From the NCBI RefSeq assembly GCF_002291145.1, contig NZ_NTGE01000169.1:1-64000 (forward strand): a stretch of DNA of 64,000 nt, written 5' to 3'. The notes under the pieces are model-generated. The model had not been told where the DNA came from. It searched no databases and was given only the letters and a program-made list of their open reading frames with translations. The DNA is from Streptomyces sp. SA15 (GTDB lineage: Bacteria; Actinomycetota; Actinomycetes; Streptomycetales; Streptomycetaceae). This document shows, piece by piece, positions 14,784-23,121 of this stretch. A program made the position numbers and the translations under genes. Position 1 is the first letter of the stretch. Each line of letters starts with the position of its first letter.

Positions 14784-15383
14784 ATGGCGCAAGCACGCGT
14801 GAAGGCCCGCTCCCCGCGCAAGGAGTCCGTGTTCGGCGAGCGCTTCGCAGTCTTCGCCGAGTGTCTGCTCACGGGCGTGTGGATCGCCGTGGCCTGTCTC
14901 GGGGTCGTCACCTACCCCGCGGCCTTCGCCGCCGGCGCACGGCACCTGCGGCGTCGTACGGCCCACGAGGGCGGTGGCTGGCGGGAGTTCGTCGCGGACT
15001 TCCGGAGGGCCGTGCGCGGCGGGTGGGTCGTCGGGCTCGCCGGGTGGGCGGCGGCCGCCGCGGTCTGGGTGGATGTCCTGGCCGCGCAGGCCGGGCTGCC
15101 CGGTGGGCCGTTCGTGGGGGCCGTCGGCATCTTCGCGCTGATCGGGCTCGCCGTCGCCCTGCTGCGCGCGGCGGCCGTCTGGACGCCGGGTGCCTCCTGG
15201 CGCGCCCTGCTCGCTCAGGCCGGCCGCCGTACCGTGCTCGACCCTGCCGGGTCCTTCCTGATCATCGGCGGGCTGGCCGTGGTGGCCGTGTCCGCCTGGT
15301 TCGTCGCGCCGCTGGCGGTCCCCGTCCTGGGGGCCGTCGCGGCGGCGGCCGTCGCCGTGGAGGAGCGGTACCGGCTCCGCTGA
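14784..15383 (+). CDS. DUF624 (YesL-type) membrane protein
   Basis: 199-residue protein with five or so hydrophobic segments (for example LLTGVWIAVACLGVVTYPAAFAAG and LIGLAVALLRAAAVW). The early pattern GERFAVFAECLL...CLGVVTYPAAFAA resembles the YesL/DUF624 family, which accompanies YesO/P/Q-type importers for rhamnogalacturonan or other oligosaccharides in Bacillus. Role in the family is unknown; it may help transporter assembly. Ten bases behind permease 2, clearly in the operon. Confidence 0.8.
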   Translation: MAQARVKARSPRKESVFGERFAVFAECLLTGVWIAVACLGVVTYPAAFAAGARHLRRRTAHEGGGWREFVADFRRAVRGGWVVGLAGWAAAAAVWVDVLAAQAGLPGGPFVGAVGIFALIGLAVALLRAAAVWTPGASWRALLAQAGRRTVLDPAGSFLIIGGLAVVAVSAWFVAPLAVPVLGAVAAAAVAVEERYRLR

Positions 15384-15480
15384 CGGGCGGTGCCCTCGCA
15401 TCAGGTCGGCGCCCTGGGCGCCGTACCTCACTCTGTCATGCCCCTGACCACCCTGCACCCCCGCACGGAAAGGAAAGGTC

Positions 15481-18222
15481 ATGTCCCCCATTCCCCGTAG
15501 GTCCATCCTCAAGGCGGCCGCCGTCGCCGGAGCCGCCGCGCAGTTCAGCTGGGCGCTAGGAGCCAAGGACGCCGAGGCCGCGCCGAGAGCCGCGGACGCC
15601 GACGCCGATCCGGTGACCCTGGACTGGCTGGAGGACGGCGGCCTGGGCGCCGCCCCCGGCTCCACCGTCGGCGTCCCCTGGCCGAAGGGCGTCTACCAGG
15701 AGGACCAGAAGTTCGCGGTGACGGACGCGGACGGCAAGTCCGTGCCCGTGCAGTCGTGGCCGATCGCCTACTGGCCGGACGGTTCGCTCAAGTGGACCGC
15801 GCACGCGGTCAGTTCGGGCTCCGGAAAGCTCACCCTCGCCGCGGGTGAGGCCGCCACCCCCGACAAGAAGGTCACCGTCGACAAGAGCGGCGGCACCATC
15901 GACATCTCCACCGGCGTCATCACCGCCAAGATCGGCAAGTCCGGTGCCACGCTGATCAAGTCGGTCACCCGTGGATCCACCGAGATCGCCAAGAACGGCC
16001 GGCTCGTGCTGATCCGCCAGCCCGAGATCGAGGACGAGGACCAGGGCTCGGTGAAGACCGAGCGCTTCGAGGGCGCCATCTCGAAGGTCGAGGTCGAACA
16101 GGAGGGCCCGGTCCGCGCGGTCGTCCGCATCGACGGCAAGCACCGCAAGGGCAGCCGGAGCTGGCTGCCGTTCTCGATCCGGCTGTACTTCTACGCGGGT
16201 GCCGAATCCTTCCGCATGGTGCACACGATCACGTACGACGGCACGCAGGAGCCGGGCAAGGCCAGCGGTGACTTCATCCGAGGGCTGGGCGTGCGCTTCA
16301 CCGTCCCCATGCGGGACCAGTCCTACGACCGCCACATCCGCATCGGCGGCGACGGCACCGGTCTGCTGCGGGAGGCCGTCAAGGGCATCACCGGACTGCG
16401 GCGCGACCCGGGGGCGGCCGTGCGGACGGCCCAGTTCGAGGGCAAGAAGCTGCCGGACCCGTCCACCTGGGACCAGCGGGTCACCACCCGCCTCCAGTAC
16501 ATCCCCGAGTGGGGCGACTACACCCTCTCGCAACTCTCCGCCGACGGCTTCGGCGTGCGCAAGCGCACCAAGAAGGGCCACGGCTGGATCCCCGCGGGAG
16601 GCGGCCGGCGGGCCAGCGGCTTCGGTTACGTCGGCGGCGCGAGCGGCGGATTCGCCTTTGGGCTGCGGGACTTCTGGGAGAAGCACCCCGCCCAACTCGA
16701 CATCCGCGACGCCCAGACCGACGAGGCCGAGGTCACCCTTTGGCTCTGGTCACCCGAGGCGCAGCCCATGGACCTGCGCTTCTACCACGACGGCATGGGC
16801 CAGGACACGTACCCCGAACAGCTCGAAGGCCTCAACATCACCTACGAGGACTACGAACCCGGCTTCGGCACCCCCTACGGCATCGCCCGCACCAGCGAAC
16901 TCCTCTTCTGGGCCCACGACTCCACGCCCAGCGCCGAGGCGATGGCCCAGCAGGTCGAGGCCGTACGCACCCCGCCGCAGCTGGCCGCCCCGCCCAAGCA
17001 GCTCATCAAGGCGGGCGTCTTCGGCAAGCTGTTCTCCGAGCCGGACCGCTCCACCAGCGCCAAGGCGAAGATCGAGGACCACCTCGACTTCCTCTTCACC
17101 TACTACAAGGACCAGGTGGAGATGCGCCGTTGGTACGGCTTCTGGGACTACGGCGACATCATGCACAGCTACGACCCCAGCCGCCACCAGTGGTGCTACG
17201 ACGTCGGCGGCTACGCCTGGGACAACTCCGAACTCTCGCCCGACCTGTGGCTCTGGTTCGCGTACATGCGCTCCGGCCGCGCCGACGTCTTCCGCTTCGC
17301 CGAGGCCATGACCCGGCACACCGGCGAGGTCGACGTCTACCACCTCGGCAAGTGGGCGGGCCTCGGCACCCGCCATGGCGTCCAGCACTACGCGGACAGC
17401 GCCAAGCAGCAGCGCATCGCCAACACCACCTACCGCCGCTACTACTACTTCCTCACCGCGGACGAACGCGTCGGCGACCTCATGCACGCCAACGTCGACT
17501 CCGACGAGACGTTCCTCGTCCTCGACCCCATCCGCAAGATCCGCACCGAGCCGTACACCCCCGACCGCAACGCCCTGTCCATCGGCTTCGGCACCGACTG
17601 GAGCGGCCTGGTCTCGGCCTGGCTCACCGAGTGGGAGCGGCGCGGCCCCAAGTGGGAGAAGGCCAAAGCGCGGGTCATGTCCACCATGGAGACCATCGCC
17701 GCCCAGCCCAACGGCTTTGTCCAGGGCGACGCGCTCTACGACCTGGACACCGGGAAGTTCGCCGTCGCCAAGCAGCCGAAGGTCGGCGTCTCGCACCTGT
17801 CGGCCATGTTCGGTCTGGTCGAGCTGTGCGCCGAGCTGATCGACCAGGTCGACATGCCGAAGTTCAAGGAGGCGTGGCTCGACTACTGCCGCTACTTCAA
17901 CGCCACCAAGGCCGAGCAGGCCGCCCGCTACGGCTCCAACTTCGGCAACCTGCTGCTCTTCCAGGGGCACTCACGGCAGGACGCCTACGCCGCCGTCCAG
18001 ACCGGCGACGACAAGCTGGCCGCACGGGCGTGGCGGCAGTTCTACAACAGCGCCGACCCCTGGGACTACAAGGAGTCCACCGACTGGTCCACGAAGAAGA
18101 TAGAGGGACCGACCGCCCTGGTACCCGGCAGCGAGGCGGCGTGGGTGTCCACCAACGCCACCGCGCTGTACGGACTGGCGGCCATCCAGAACCTCGCGCT
18201 GGTGGGCGACAAGATGCCGTAG
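15481..18222 (+). CDS. Tat-secreted PL26/YetA-like exo-rhamnogalacturonan lyase family protein
   Basis: 913-residue secreted protein. The twin-arginine signal RRSILK (Arg6-Arg7) is followed by an Ala-rich core and AEAAPRA cleavage region. The mature chain starts VTLDWLEDGG...VGVPWPKGVY and continues VQSWPIAYWPDGSLKWTAHAV, as in the N-terminal RIFT-like barrel of the PcRGLX/YetA family. A central beta-sandwich follows, then a C-terminal alpha/alpha toroid rich in Trp/Tyr/His (RRWYGFWDYGDIMHSYD, RHTGEVDVYHLGKW). Founding members are exo-acting lyases on unsaturated rhamnogalacturonan. GGAAAGG precedes the ATG after a 97-base gap, still within the importer operon. This supports extracellular trimming of pectin fragments followed by import. 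Catalytic residues cannot be assigned from memory, so activity is inference. Confidence 0.78.
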   Translation: MSPIPRRSILKAAAVAGAAAQFSWALGAKDAEAAPRAADADADPVTLDWLEDGGLGAAPGSTVGVPWPKGVYQEDQKFAVTDADGKSVPVQSWPIAYWPDGSLKWTAHAVSSGSGKLTLAAGEAATPDKKVTVDKSGGTIDISTGVITAKIGKSGATLIKSVTRGSTEIAKNGRLVLIRQPEIEDEDQGSVKTERFEGAISKVEVEQEGPVRAVVRIDGKHRKGSRSWLPFSIRLYFYAGAESFRMVHTITYDGTQEPGKASGDFIRGLGVRFTVPMRDQSYDRHIRIGGDGTGLLREAVKGITGLRRDPGAAVRTAQFEGKKLPDPSTWDQRVTTRLQYIPEWGDYTLSQLSADGFGVRKRTKKGHGWIPAGGGRRASGFGYVGGASGGFAFGLRDFWEKHPAQLDIRDAQTDEAEVTLWLWSPEAQPMDLRFYHDGMGQDTYPEQLEGLNITYEDYEPGFGTPYGIARTSELLFWAHDSTPSAEAMAQQVEAVRTPPQLAAPPKQLIKAGVFGKLFSEPDRSTSAKAKIEDHLDFLFTYYKDQVEMRRWYGFWDYGDIMHSYDPSRHQWCYDVGGYAWDNSELSPDLWLWFAYMRSGRADVFRFAEAMTRHTGEVDVYHLGKWAGLGTRHGVQHYADSAKQQRIANTTYRRYYYFLTADERVGDLMHANVDSDETFLVLDPIRKIRTEPYTPDRNALSIGFGTDWSGLVSAWLTEWERRGPKWEKAKARVMSTMETIAAQPNGFVQGDALYDLDTGKFAVAKQPKVGVSHLSAMFGLVELCAELIDQVDMPKFKEAWLDYCRYFNATKAEQAARYGSNFGNLLLFQGHSRQDAYAAVQTGDDKLAARAWRQFYNSADPWDYKESTDWSTKKIEGPTALVPGSEAAWVSTNATALYGLAAIQNLALVGDKMP

Positions 18223-18229
18223 CCGGCGT

Positions 18230-20929
18230 CTAGTCCATCCTCTCCAGAACCTCCCGCACCCGCCGGACGTCCCGGATCCGCTGCTCGTACGTCGCACCCA
18301 GCGCGAGCAGCAGGAGTCCGGCGAGGGCGGGAGGCACCCAGCGGGGAAGCGCGCCGGTCACCTGCACGAGGTACGGAGCGAGTTCGTGCAGGGCGACCAG
18401 GGCGAGCACCGAGCCGCCGAGCAGCAGCGGCGCCTGGAGGTGATGCCGGGCGCCCAGCAGGGTGACCAGCAGCGCCGCCGCGCCCAGCAGCAGCGGGCGC
18501 GTCCAGTGCGGGTCGCCCCAGGCCGCGACGAGGCTCGGCACGAGGGTGGCGGCGAGTCCGGAGCCGTACGCCGTCCAGGAGGAGGCCTGCGGGTCGCGGC
18601 GCCTGCGCAGGGCGCCGACGAGCAGCGCCGGGACGGTGACCGGGATCGTGTACGCCTCAGGAGTGTCGACGTCCCATGCCGCCAGGCGTACCCAGGTGGC
18701 CAGGACGAAAAGGGCCCCGGACGCGTAGGCGACGGAGCGGCGGCCGGGACGGATCGCCGTGCCCGCGGCGATCACTGCGCAGAGCGCGAGGACCAGGGCG
18801 AGGATCGGCGGGTCGCCTGCGGCCAGGCCGACGGCGAGCAGCGCGGCGGCCGCGCCCGCGACCTCGACCGGGACCGTGGACCGGGAATCGCCCAGCCGCG
18901 CCGCGAGCAAGGCCGAGGCCACGGGCACCGCCAGGACCAGCAGGGCGGTGTACTCCGGCTGCCAGTCCGCGGCGGCGCCGGTCGCCGCGGCCAGCGCGGC
19001 GGCGTACGCGAGCGCGGCCGGGGCCGTGACGGGGGCGAGATGTGCCCGCCACGAGGCCGACGCGAACAGTGCCGTCAGCGCGCCGAGCACAACAAGGGTC
19101 GCGGTCTGGGAGGCGAGGGAGAGGAGGGCGAGGCTGAGGGAGGTGACCAGCGCGAGGACGAGGGCGGTGAGCCGACGTCCTTCGGCGTCGGGCGTGGCTT
19201 CGCGCATGTACGCCGCTGCCGCGAGCGCTCCGGCTGCCGTGACTCCCTGAGCCAACAGCCCGGCGAAGTAGGGAAGTTCGAGGACCGCAGGCAGGACGAG
19301 CGCCGTGGCCCAGATCAGCCCCAGCGCGCCGGTCCGTGCCCGAGGACGCCAGGCCGCGTCACGGACCACCAGGGCGAGTACGACCGCCACCGCCGCCGGC
19401 ACGATGGGAGCCGCGGCCGCCTCCGGCGGCCAGGGCGCGTCGATCGTCACCGCGGCACGGACGTCCGACGGCGTACCGGTCCAGGCGCGCTCCGCCCAGC
19501 CCACCGGCCCCAGCACCGCCACACCGACGACGGGCAGCGCCCACAGCACGGCCAGCGCCTGTACGGCACCGGAGGCCCAGCCGAGTCCCTGCCGCACCGC
19601 ATCCGGCAGCCGACCGGCCAGTACCGCCGCCAACAGGGCGATCCCACAGGCCAGATGCGCCGGAACCGTCCACATCTCCGGCAGCACAGAGCGCGCCAGA
19701 CCGCCGAGCGCGGCAACCATGAGCAGCCCGGAGGTGACGGCGAGGCCGAGAGAGCGCCTTTCGCCGGGGGTGCGGGCATCGCCATGGCCCATGGTGGCGC
19801 CAGGGCTGTGCTCATCGGCTCGGCTGTGGTCGGGCCGGTTCTCCGTGTCGGCGGGTCCGCGCTGTTCGTTTCGACGGTCGGTGTCGCCGGGCTCGCGGGC
19901 ATCGACTCGTCCTCGGAGGCCGCCCGGCCGGCTCTGGTCGGGCCGGTTCTTCGTGTCGCCGGGTCCGCGCTGTTCGATTCGGCTGTCTGCGTCGCCGGGC
20001 TCGCGCGCGTCACCGCGGCCGTCTGCGCCGCCCGGGGCGCGCTGATCGGCTCGGCCGTCAGCCTCGCCCGCCTCGCGCACAGCCGTACGCCCGCCATGCC
20101 ACGCGGCGCCCAGCGCGATCGCCGACCCAAGAGTGAGGAGCGCCGCCGCACGGGCGGCGGCGCTCGGGCCGGTGGCCGTCCAGGACAGCCAGCCGGCGGT
20201 CAGTACGCCCCAGGCACCCATGCCGTACGCGCCGACGGCGGCGACGACGCGTACGGACCCGGCCGTCCCCCGAAGCGCCACCAGTGTGTCCACCCCAGCC
20301 GTCACCAGCAGCGCGGCCGTGATCCCGTACGGATCGGCGCCGGCGGCCAGTGCCCACAGGAGCAGCGGGAGCTGGGCCGCGGCCAGCGCGGCGGGGAGGG
20401 GCAGCCGCAACCCGGCCGTACCCGGCAGCAGGCCGTACGCCAGCCAGGTCCCCGCCAGCACCGCCGACGCCACCGCCGCGTACCCCGCCCCGTCCGTCCC
20501 CGCGAGGGCGACTTCGTGCAGGGCATAGGCGTCGAGAACCGTCAGTGCGAGCCCGAGGCCCGCCACCGACTCGGCCGTCGACCGCAGCCCCCGCTTCAGC
20601 AGCACCGCCGGCACCGCGAGCGCGGCCAGCGTGACCGCGCCGAAGACCAGCGCCCGCCCGGTGATCCCCAGATGACCCCAGCTGACCAGGGTGAAGACCA
20701 TCGCCGCGATGGTGAGCAGGACCCCACCGAGCAGCAGGAGCACGTTCTGCACACTGGGTGCGGCCGCCTCCGGGCGGGGCGGTGCGACGGGAGCCTGGGG
20801 CTGGACCCTGTGCAGGGCCGCGACCAGCCAGGCACGGCGGGCCAGCAACTGGGCTCGCCGGGCGTCCAGTTGCCACAGCTCGGCATCGAGGAGCCGCAAC
20901 TCCTCGGCCGGGGGCGGAATCTGCGTCAT
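18230..20929 (-). CDS. Large polytopic membrane protein (SCO7613-like) with repeat insert
   Basis: 899-residue protein. The N-terminus has a helical pair (ELRLLDAELWQLDARRAQLLARRAWLVAAL) resembling the start of the SCO7613-type actinobacterial membrane proteins. More than 15 Ala/Leu/Val-rich hydrophobic segments follow. Between two membrane blocks lies a hydrophilic insert of over 100 residues made of Asp/Arg/Glu/Gly-rich repeats of about 36 residues (DAREPGD, EQRGPGDT, NRPDQSRP). ATG chosen at MTQIPPPAEELRLL; in-frame upstream codons exist but have no ribosome site either. Function is unknown; transport or envelope assembly are possibilities only. It is convergent with the lyase gene, with seven bases between. 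Confidence 0.82.
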   Translation of the reverse strand: MTQIPPPAEELRLLDAELWQLDARRAQLLARRAWLVAALHRVQPQAPVAPPRPEAAAPSVQNVLLLLGGVLLTIAAMVFTLVSWGHLGITGRALVFGAVTLAALAVPAVLLKRGLRSTAESVAGLGLALTVLDAYALHEVALAGTDGAGYAAVASAVLAGTWLAYGLLPGTAGLRLPLPAALAAAQLPLLLWALAAGADPYGITAALLVTAGVDTLVALRGTAGSVRVVAAVGAYGMGAWGVLTAGWLSWTATGPSAAARAAALLTLGSAIALGAAWHGGRTAVREAGEADGRADQRAPGGADGRGDAREPGDADSRIEQRGPGDTKNRPDQSRPGGLRGRVDAREPGDTDRRNEQRGPADTENRPDHSRADEHSPGATMGHGDARTPGERRSLGLAVTSGLLMVAALGGLARSVLPEMWTVPAHLACGIALLAAVLAGRLPDAVRQGLGWASGAVQALAVLWALPVVGVAVLGPVGWAERAWTGTPSDVRAAVTIDAPWPPEAAAAPIVPAAVAVVLALVVRDAAWRPRARTGALGLIWATALVLPAVLELPYFAGLLAQGVTAAGALAAAAYMREATPDAEGRRLTALVLALVTSLSLALLSLASQTATLVVLGALTALFASASWRAHLAPVTAPAALAYAAALAAATGAAADWQPEYTALLVLAVPVASALLAARLGDSRSTVPVEVAGAAAALLAVGLAAGDPPILALVLALCAVIAAGTAIRPGRRSVAYASGALFVLATWVRLAAWDVDTPEAYTIPVTVPALLVGALRRRRDPQASSWTAYGSGLAATLVPSLVAAWGDPHWTRPLLLGAAALLVTLLGARHHLQAPLLLGGSVLALVALHELAPYLVQVTGALPRWVPPALAGLLLLALGATYEQRIRDVRRVREVLERMD
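19829..20012. repeat. 108-bp imperfect tandem repeat inside the membrane-protein gene
   Basis: Segments beginning GGTCGGGCCGGTTCT at 19829 and 19937 match over about 80 bases. The period of 108 bp equals 36 codons, so copy-number change would keep the frame. It encodes the hydrophilic DAREPGD...EQRGPGDT repeats. Confidence 0.75.
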
Positions 20930-21023
20930 GCCTGGAGTGTGGTCTGGGTCACGGCGCTCGGCATGAGTGCGGGTACTCACGACGTACTCAGATACGCGCC
21001 CCCATGCCGGGCAGACTCAGCTC

Positions 21024-21470
21024 ATGGACTGGACCCATTACCGCTTCCGCAGCCTGTGGGCGCTGCCCGCGCGGCCCGCCACCGTGTACGACGCCCTGGA
21101 ACGGGTCGAGGACTATCCGCGCTGGTGGCGGCAGGTGCGTGAGGTGAACCGGATCGACGACACGAGCGGGGTGGTCAGGATCCGTTCCCTCCTGCCGTAC
21201 GACATGACCTTCGTCGCGCGCGAGGTGCGACGCGATCCGGATGCCGGGGTCCTGGAGGTCGCCATGACCGGGGACGTCGACGGCTGGGCGCGCTGGACGA
21301 TCACCGCTCGGGAGGGTGGCAGCCTGGCCCGGTACGACCAGGTGGTCGACGTGAAAAAACCGCTGCTGAGGCGCTTCGCCGTGCCGGGACGGCCGGTCTT
21401 CCGGCTCAACCACTGGCTGATGATGCGGGCCGGACGGCGGGGACTGGCCGCCTACTTGGAAGCGGTTTGA
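21024..21470 (+). CDS. SRPBCC/polyketide-cyclase-like protein
   Basis: 148-residue START/SRPBCC-fold protein. MDWTHYRFRSLWALPARPATVYDALERVEDYPRWWRQV is the typical first strand and helix pair, with the YPRWW motif, and the C-terminal long helix is FRLNHWLMMRAGRRGLAAYL. Such proteins bind a hydrophobic ligand in a cavity; the ligand is unknown. There is no Shine-Dalgarno, and CAGACT ends six bases before the ATG, so it may be leaderless. A tRNA-Val follows behind its own promoter, which overlaps the last codons. Confidence 0.85.
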   Translation: MDWTHYRFRSLWALPARPATVYDALERVEDYPRWWRQVREVNRIDDTSGVVRIRSLLPYDMTFVAREVRRDPDAGVLEVAMTGDVDGWARWTITAREGGSLARYDQVVDVKKPLLRRFAVPGRPVFRLNHWLMMRAGRRGLAAYLEAV

Positions 21471-21496
21471 AGGAAACGTGCCGGGACCTGTATTGT
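21467..21496 (+). promoter_or_regulatory. Promoter of tRNA-Val(CAC) copy B
   Basis: TTGAAG, 18 bases, TATTGT; predicted start about 7 bases before the tRNA. The -35 element overlaps the stop codon region of the SRPBCC gene. Confidence 0.6.
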
Positions 21497-21509
21497 TCAC
21501 TGCGTTCCC

Positions 21510-21581
21510 GGGCGATTAGCTCAGTGGGAGAGCGCTTCGTTCACACCGAAGAGGCCACTGGTTCGAACCCAGTATCGCCCA
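21510..21581 (+). tRNA. tRNA-Val(CAC), copy B
   Basis: Same as the copy at 11.2 kb except for one base in the variable region (GAGGCCAC instead of GAGGTCAC). Anticodon CAC, acceptor GGGCGAT/ATCGCCC. CCA not encoded. Confidence 0.95.
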
Positions 21582-21590
21582 CCGGGAAAG

Positions 21591-21620
21591 GCCGGTCCGC
21601 CGCAGCGGACCGGCTTTTTT
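21591..21620 (+). terminator. Rho-independent terminator of tRNA-Val
   Basis: Perfect stem GCCGGTCCGC/GCGGACCGGC with loop CGCA, followed by six T. The clearest intrinsic terminator in the window. It also faces the end of the convergent exonuclease gene. Confidence 0.92.
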
Positions 21621-21634
21621 GTGTACCTGGCAAC

Positions 21635-22363
21635 CTATGCGGCCGCCGCCGGCAGGTCCGGACGCAGCGGCCACGCCGGATCCACCGCCTCCTCCGTGCC
21701 GCTGCGAGCGAACCACGCCTGCAGGCCCCGCGCCTGCGCCGCGTGCCACACCGCCTGCAGCATGTGCAGTTCGGCGGGGGAGAGGCGCTCCAGCCGCGCC
21801 GCGAAACGGTGCCCCACCGCCCGTACGACATCCAGCGCGGCCAGTGCGTCTGCCGCCGCGTCGTGCGCGCCCTCCAGCGAGACGCCGTAGTGCGCGCACA
21901 GGTCGGTGAGAGTGCGGCGGCCCTTGCGGTAGCGGTCCAGGTGTTTGTCCAGGACCCGCGGGTCGAGCACCAACAGCGGCGACGTCTCGAACCAGCCGCT
22001 CAGCGACGAGGCCCGATGGCGACGCAACTCGCGGTCCAGCAGCGTCAGATCGAACGGCGCGTTCATCACCACCAGCGGACGGCCCGCCGCCGCCTGCTCC
22101 GCCAGCGCCTCGGCTATCTCGTACATCACCGGCGCCGGCCAGCGGCCGTTGAGCCTCAGATGCTCCTCCGTCAGCCCGTGCACCGCCGTCGCCGCGGCGG
22201 GCACCGGCACGCCCGGGTTCACCAGCCACCGGCTCACCCGAGGCCGGGTCCCCGGAGCGTCCTGGACGACGACGGCGGCCGACACGATCCGGTCGGCCTC
22301 GACGTCCACACCCGTGGTCTCTGTGTCGAAAGCGGCCAAGGCCCCCTCATACCAGCACGTCAT
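21635..22363 (-). CDS. DnaQ-like 3'-5' exonuclease (DEDD family)
   Basis: 242-residue exonuclease-fold protein. Exo I is FDTETTG (about residues 12-18, with catalytic Asp and Glu). Exo II lies in VVMNAPFDLTLLDREL (Asn-x-x-x-Asp type). Exo III is GAHDAAADALAALDV with the His and Asp of a DEDDh enzyme. It is similar to stand-alone DNA polymerase III epsilon-like nucleases, with about 50 extra C-terminal residues rich in Trp and Ala. Likely trims 3' ends in DNA repair or RNA turnover; substrate cannot be told. GAGGGG upstream supports the ATG. The gene is monocistronic and divergent from the DUF4365 pair. Confidence 0.9.
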   Translation of the reverse strand: MTCWYEGALAAFDTETTGVDVEADRIVSAAVVVQDAPGTRPRVSRWLVNPGVPVPAAATAVHGLTEEHLRLNGRWPAPVMYEIAEALAEQAAAGRPLVVMNAPFDLTLLDRELRRHRASSLSGWFETSPLLVLDPRVLDKHLDRYRKGRRTLTDLCAHYGVSLEGAHDAAADALAALDVVRAVGHRFAARLERLSPAELHMLQAVWHAAQARGLQAWFARSGTEEAVDPAWPLRPDLPAAAA

Positions 22364-22554
22364 ACCTACACAACCCCTCGTTCACCCACGGCAGCTGACG
22401 TCCCGTCTTCTGCCCGTTTGGTGATACCCGGGCTGTTTGCGCCGTACGCCGGAAGGACACAACAGGAGTACGGGTCCTTGCAGTTCAGCGGCCCGACGCG
22501 GGATCCACTCGGCCCCGGTGTGGGCAATTCACTTGGCTGGGAAGGCTGTTGGTC

Positions 22555-23121
22555 ATGGCGATAGCGCAGCCCGAGCGGGGCGGGCTGCTGCCCGAACGAA
22601 CGGGCCCCCATCGCGGCACACTCGCCACCACCGCCTGCATGGAGACCTTGCAGGTGGGCTACTTGCACGCGGTCGCGGCGGCCGCCGGCTGCTCGCTGTC
22701 CCAGCCGTTCCCGGACAACGGCATCGACTGGCACGTCAGCCACAGCGCACCCGGACACACCGTCGACGACGAGGTGACCATCAAGGTGCAGCTGAAATGC
22801 ACGTATCAGATCCCGCCGAACCCACCCGGCCGCACCTTCTCCTTCACGCTCGACAACGACCACCTGCGCAAGCTGGCCCGCACCCCGGTCTCGGTGCACA
22901 AGATCCTCGTAGTGATGCTCGTGCCCAGGTCCCAGGACGACTGGCTGCGCGCCAGCCACGACCGACTCGACCTCAGGCACTGCTGCTACTGGACCAACCT
23001 CGCCGGTCAGCCCGTCACGGGCCGGAACCGGACCACCGTGCGGATACCGACCTCGCGCATCTTCGACGACCGGGCGCTCTGCGAGATCATGACGCGGGTC
23101 GGGACCGGAGGCAGACCATGA
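22555..23121 (+). CDS. DUF4365-domain protein
   Basis: 188-residue protein. After TTACMETLQVGYLHAVAAAAG come DNGIDWHVSH and VTIKVQLKCTYQ. This is the pattern expected for DUF4365, whose fold is predicted to be restriction-endonuclease-like: an Asp in GIDWH and Q-x-K in VQLK would form the metal site. NNCRCY-like tail: HCCYWTNLAG then VRIPTSRIFDD. No membrane segment. A GGAAGG site precedes the ATG; a TTG two codons upstream is an alternative. Its stop overlaps the ATG of the next gene (ATGA), so the two are coupled. DUF4365 is mostly seen in defence or toxin-like contexts, but here it sits in a conserved core region. Function unknown. Confidence 0.8.
   Translation: MAIAQPERGGLLPERTGPHRGTLATTACMETLQVGYLHAVAAAAGCSLSQPFPDNGIDWHVSHSAPGHTVDDEVTIKVQLKCTYQIPPNPPGRTFSFTLDNDHLRKLARTPVSVHKILVVMLVPRSQDDWLRASHDRLDLRHCCYWTNLAGQPVTGRNRTTVRIPTSRIFDDRALCEIMTRVGTGGRP

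Noticed and set aside
18386-21142. 918-codon + strand frame opposite the large membrane protein
   Set aside because: Gly/Arg/Gln-rich low-complexity translation without any motif; the reverse strand has coherent membrane segments and proper GC3.
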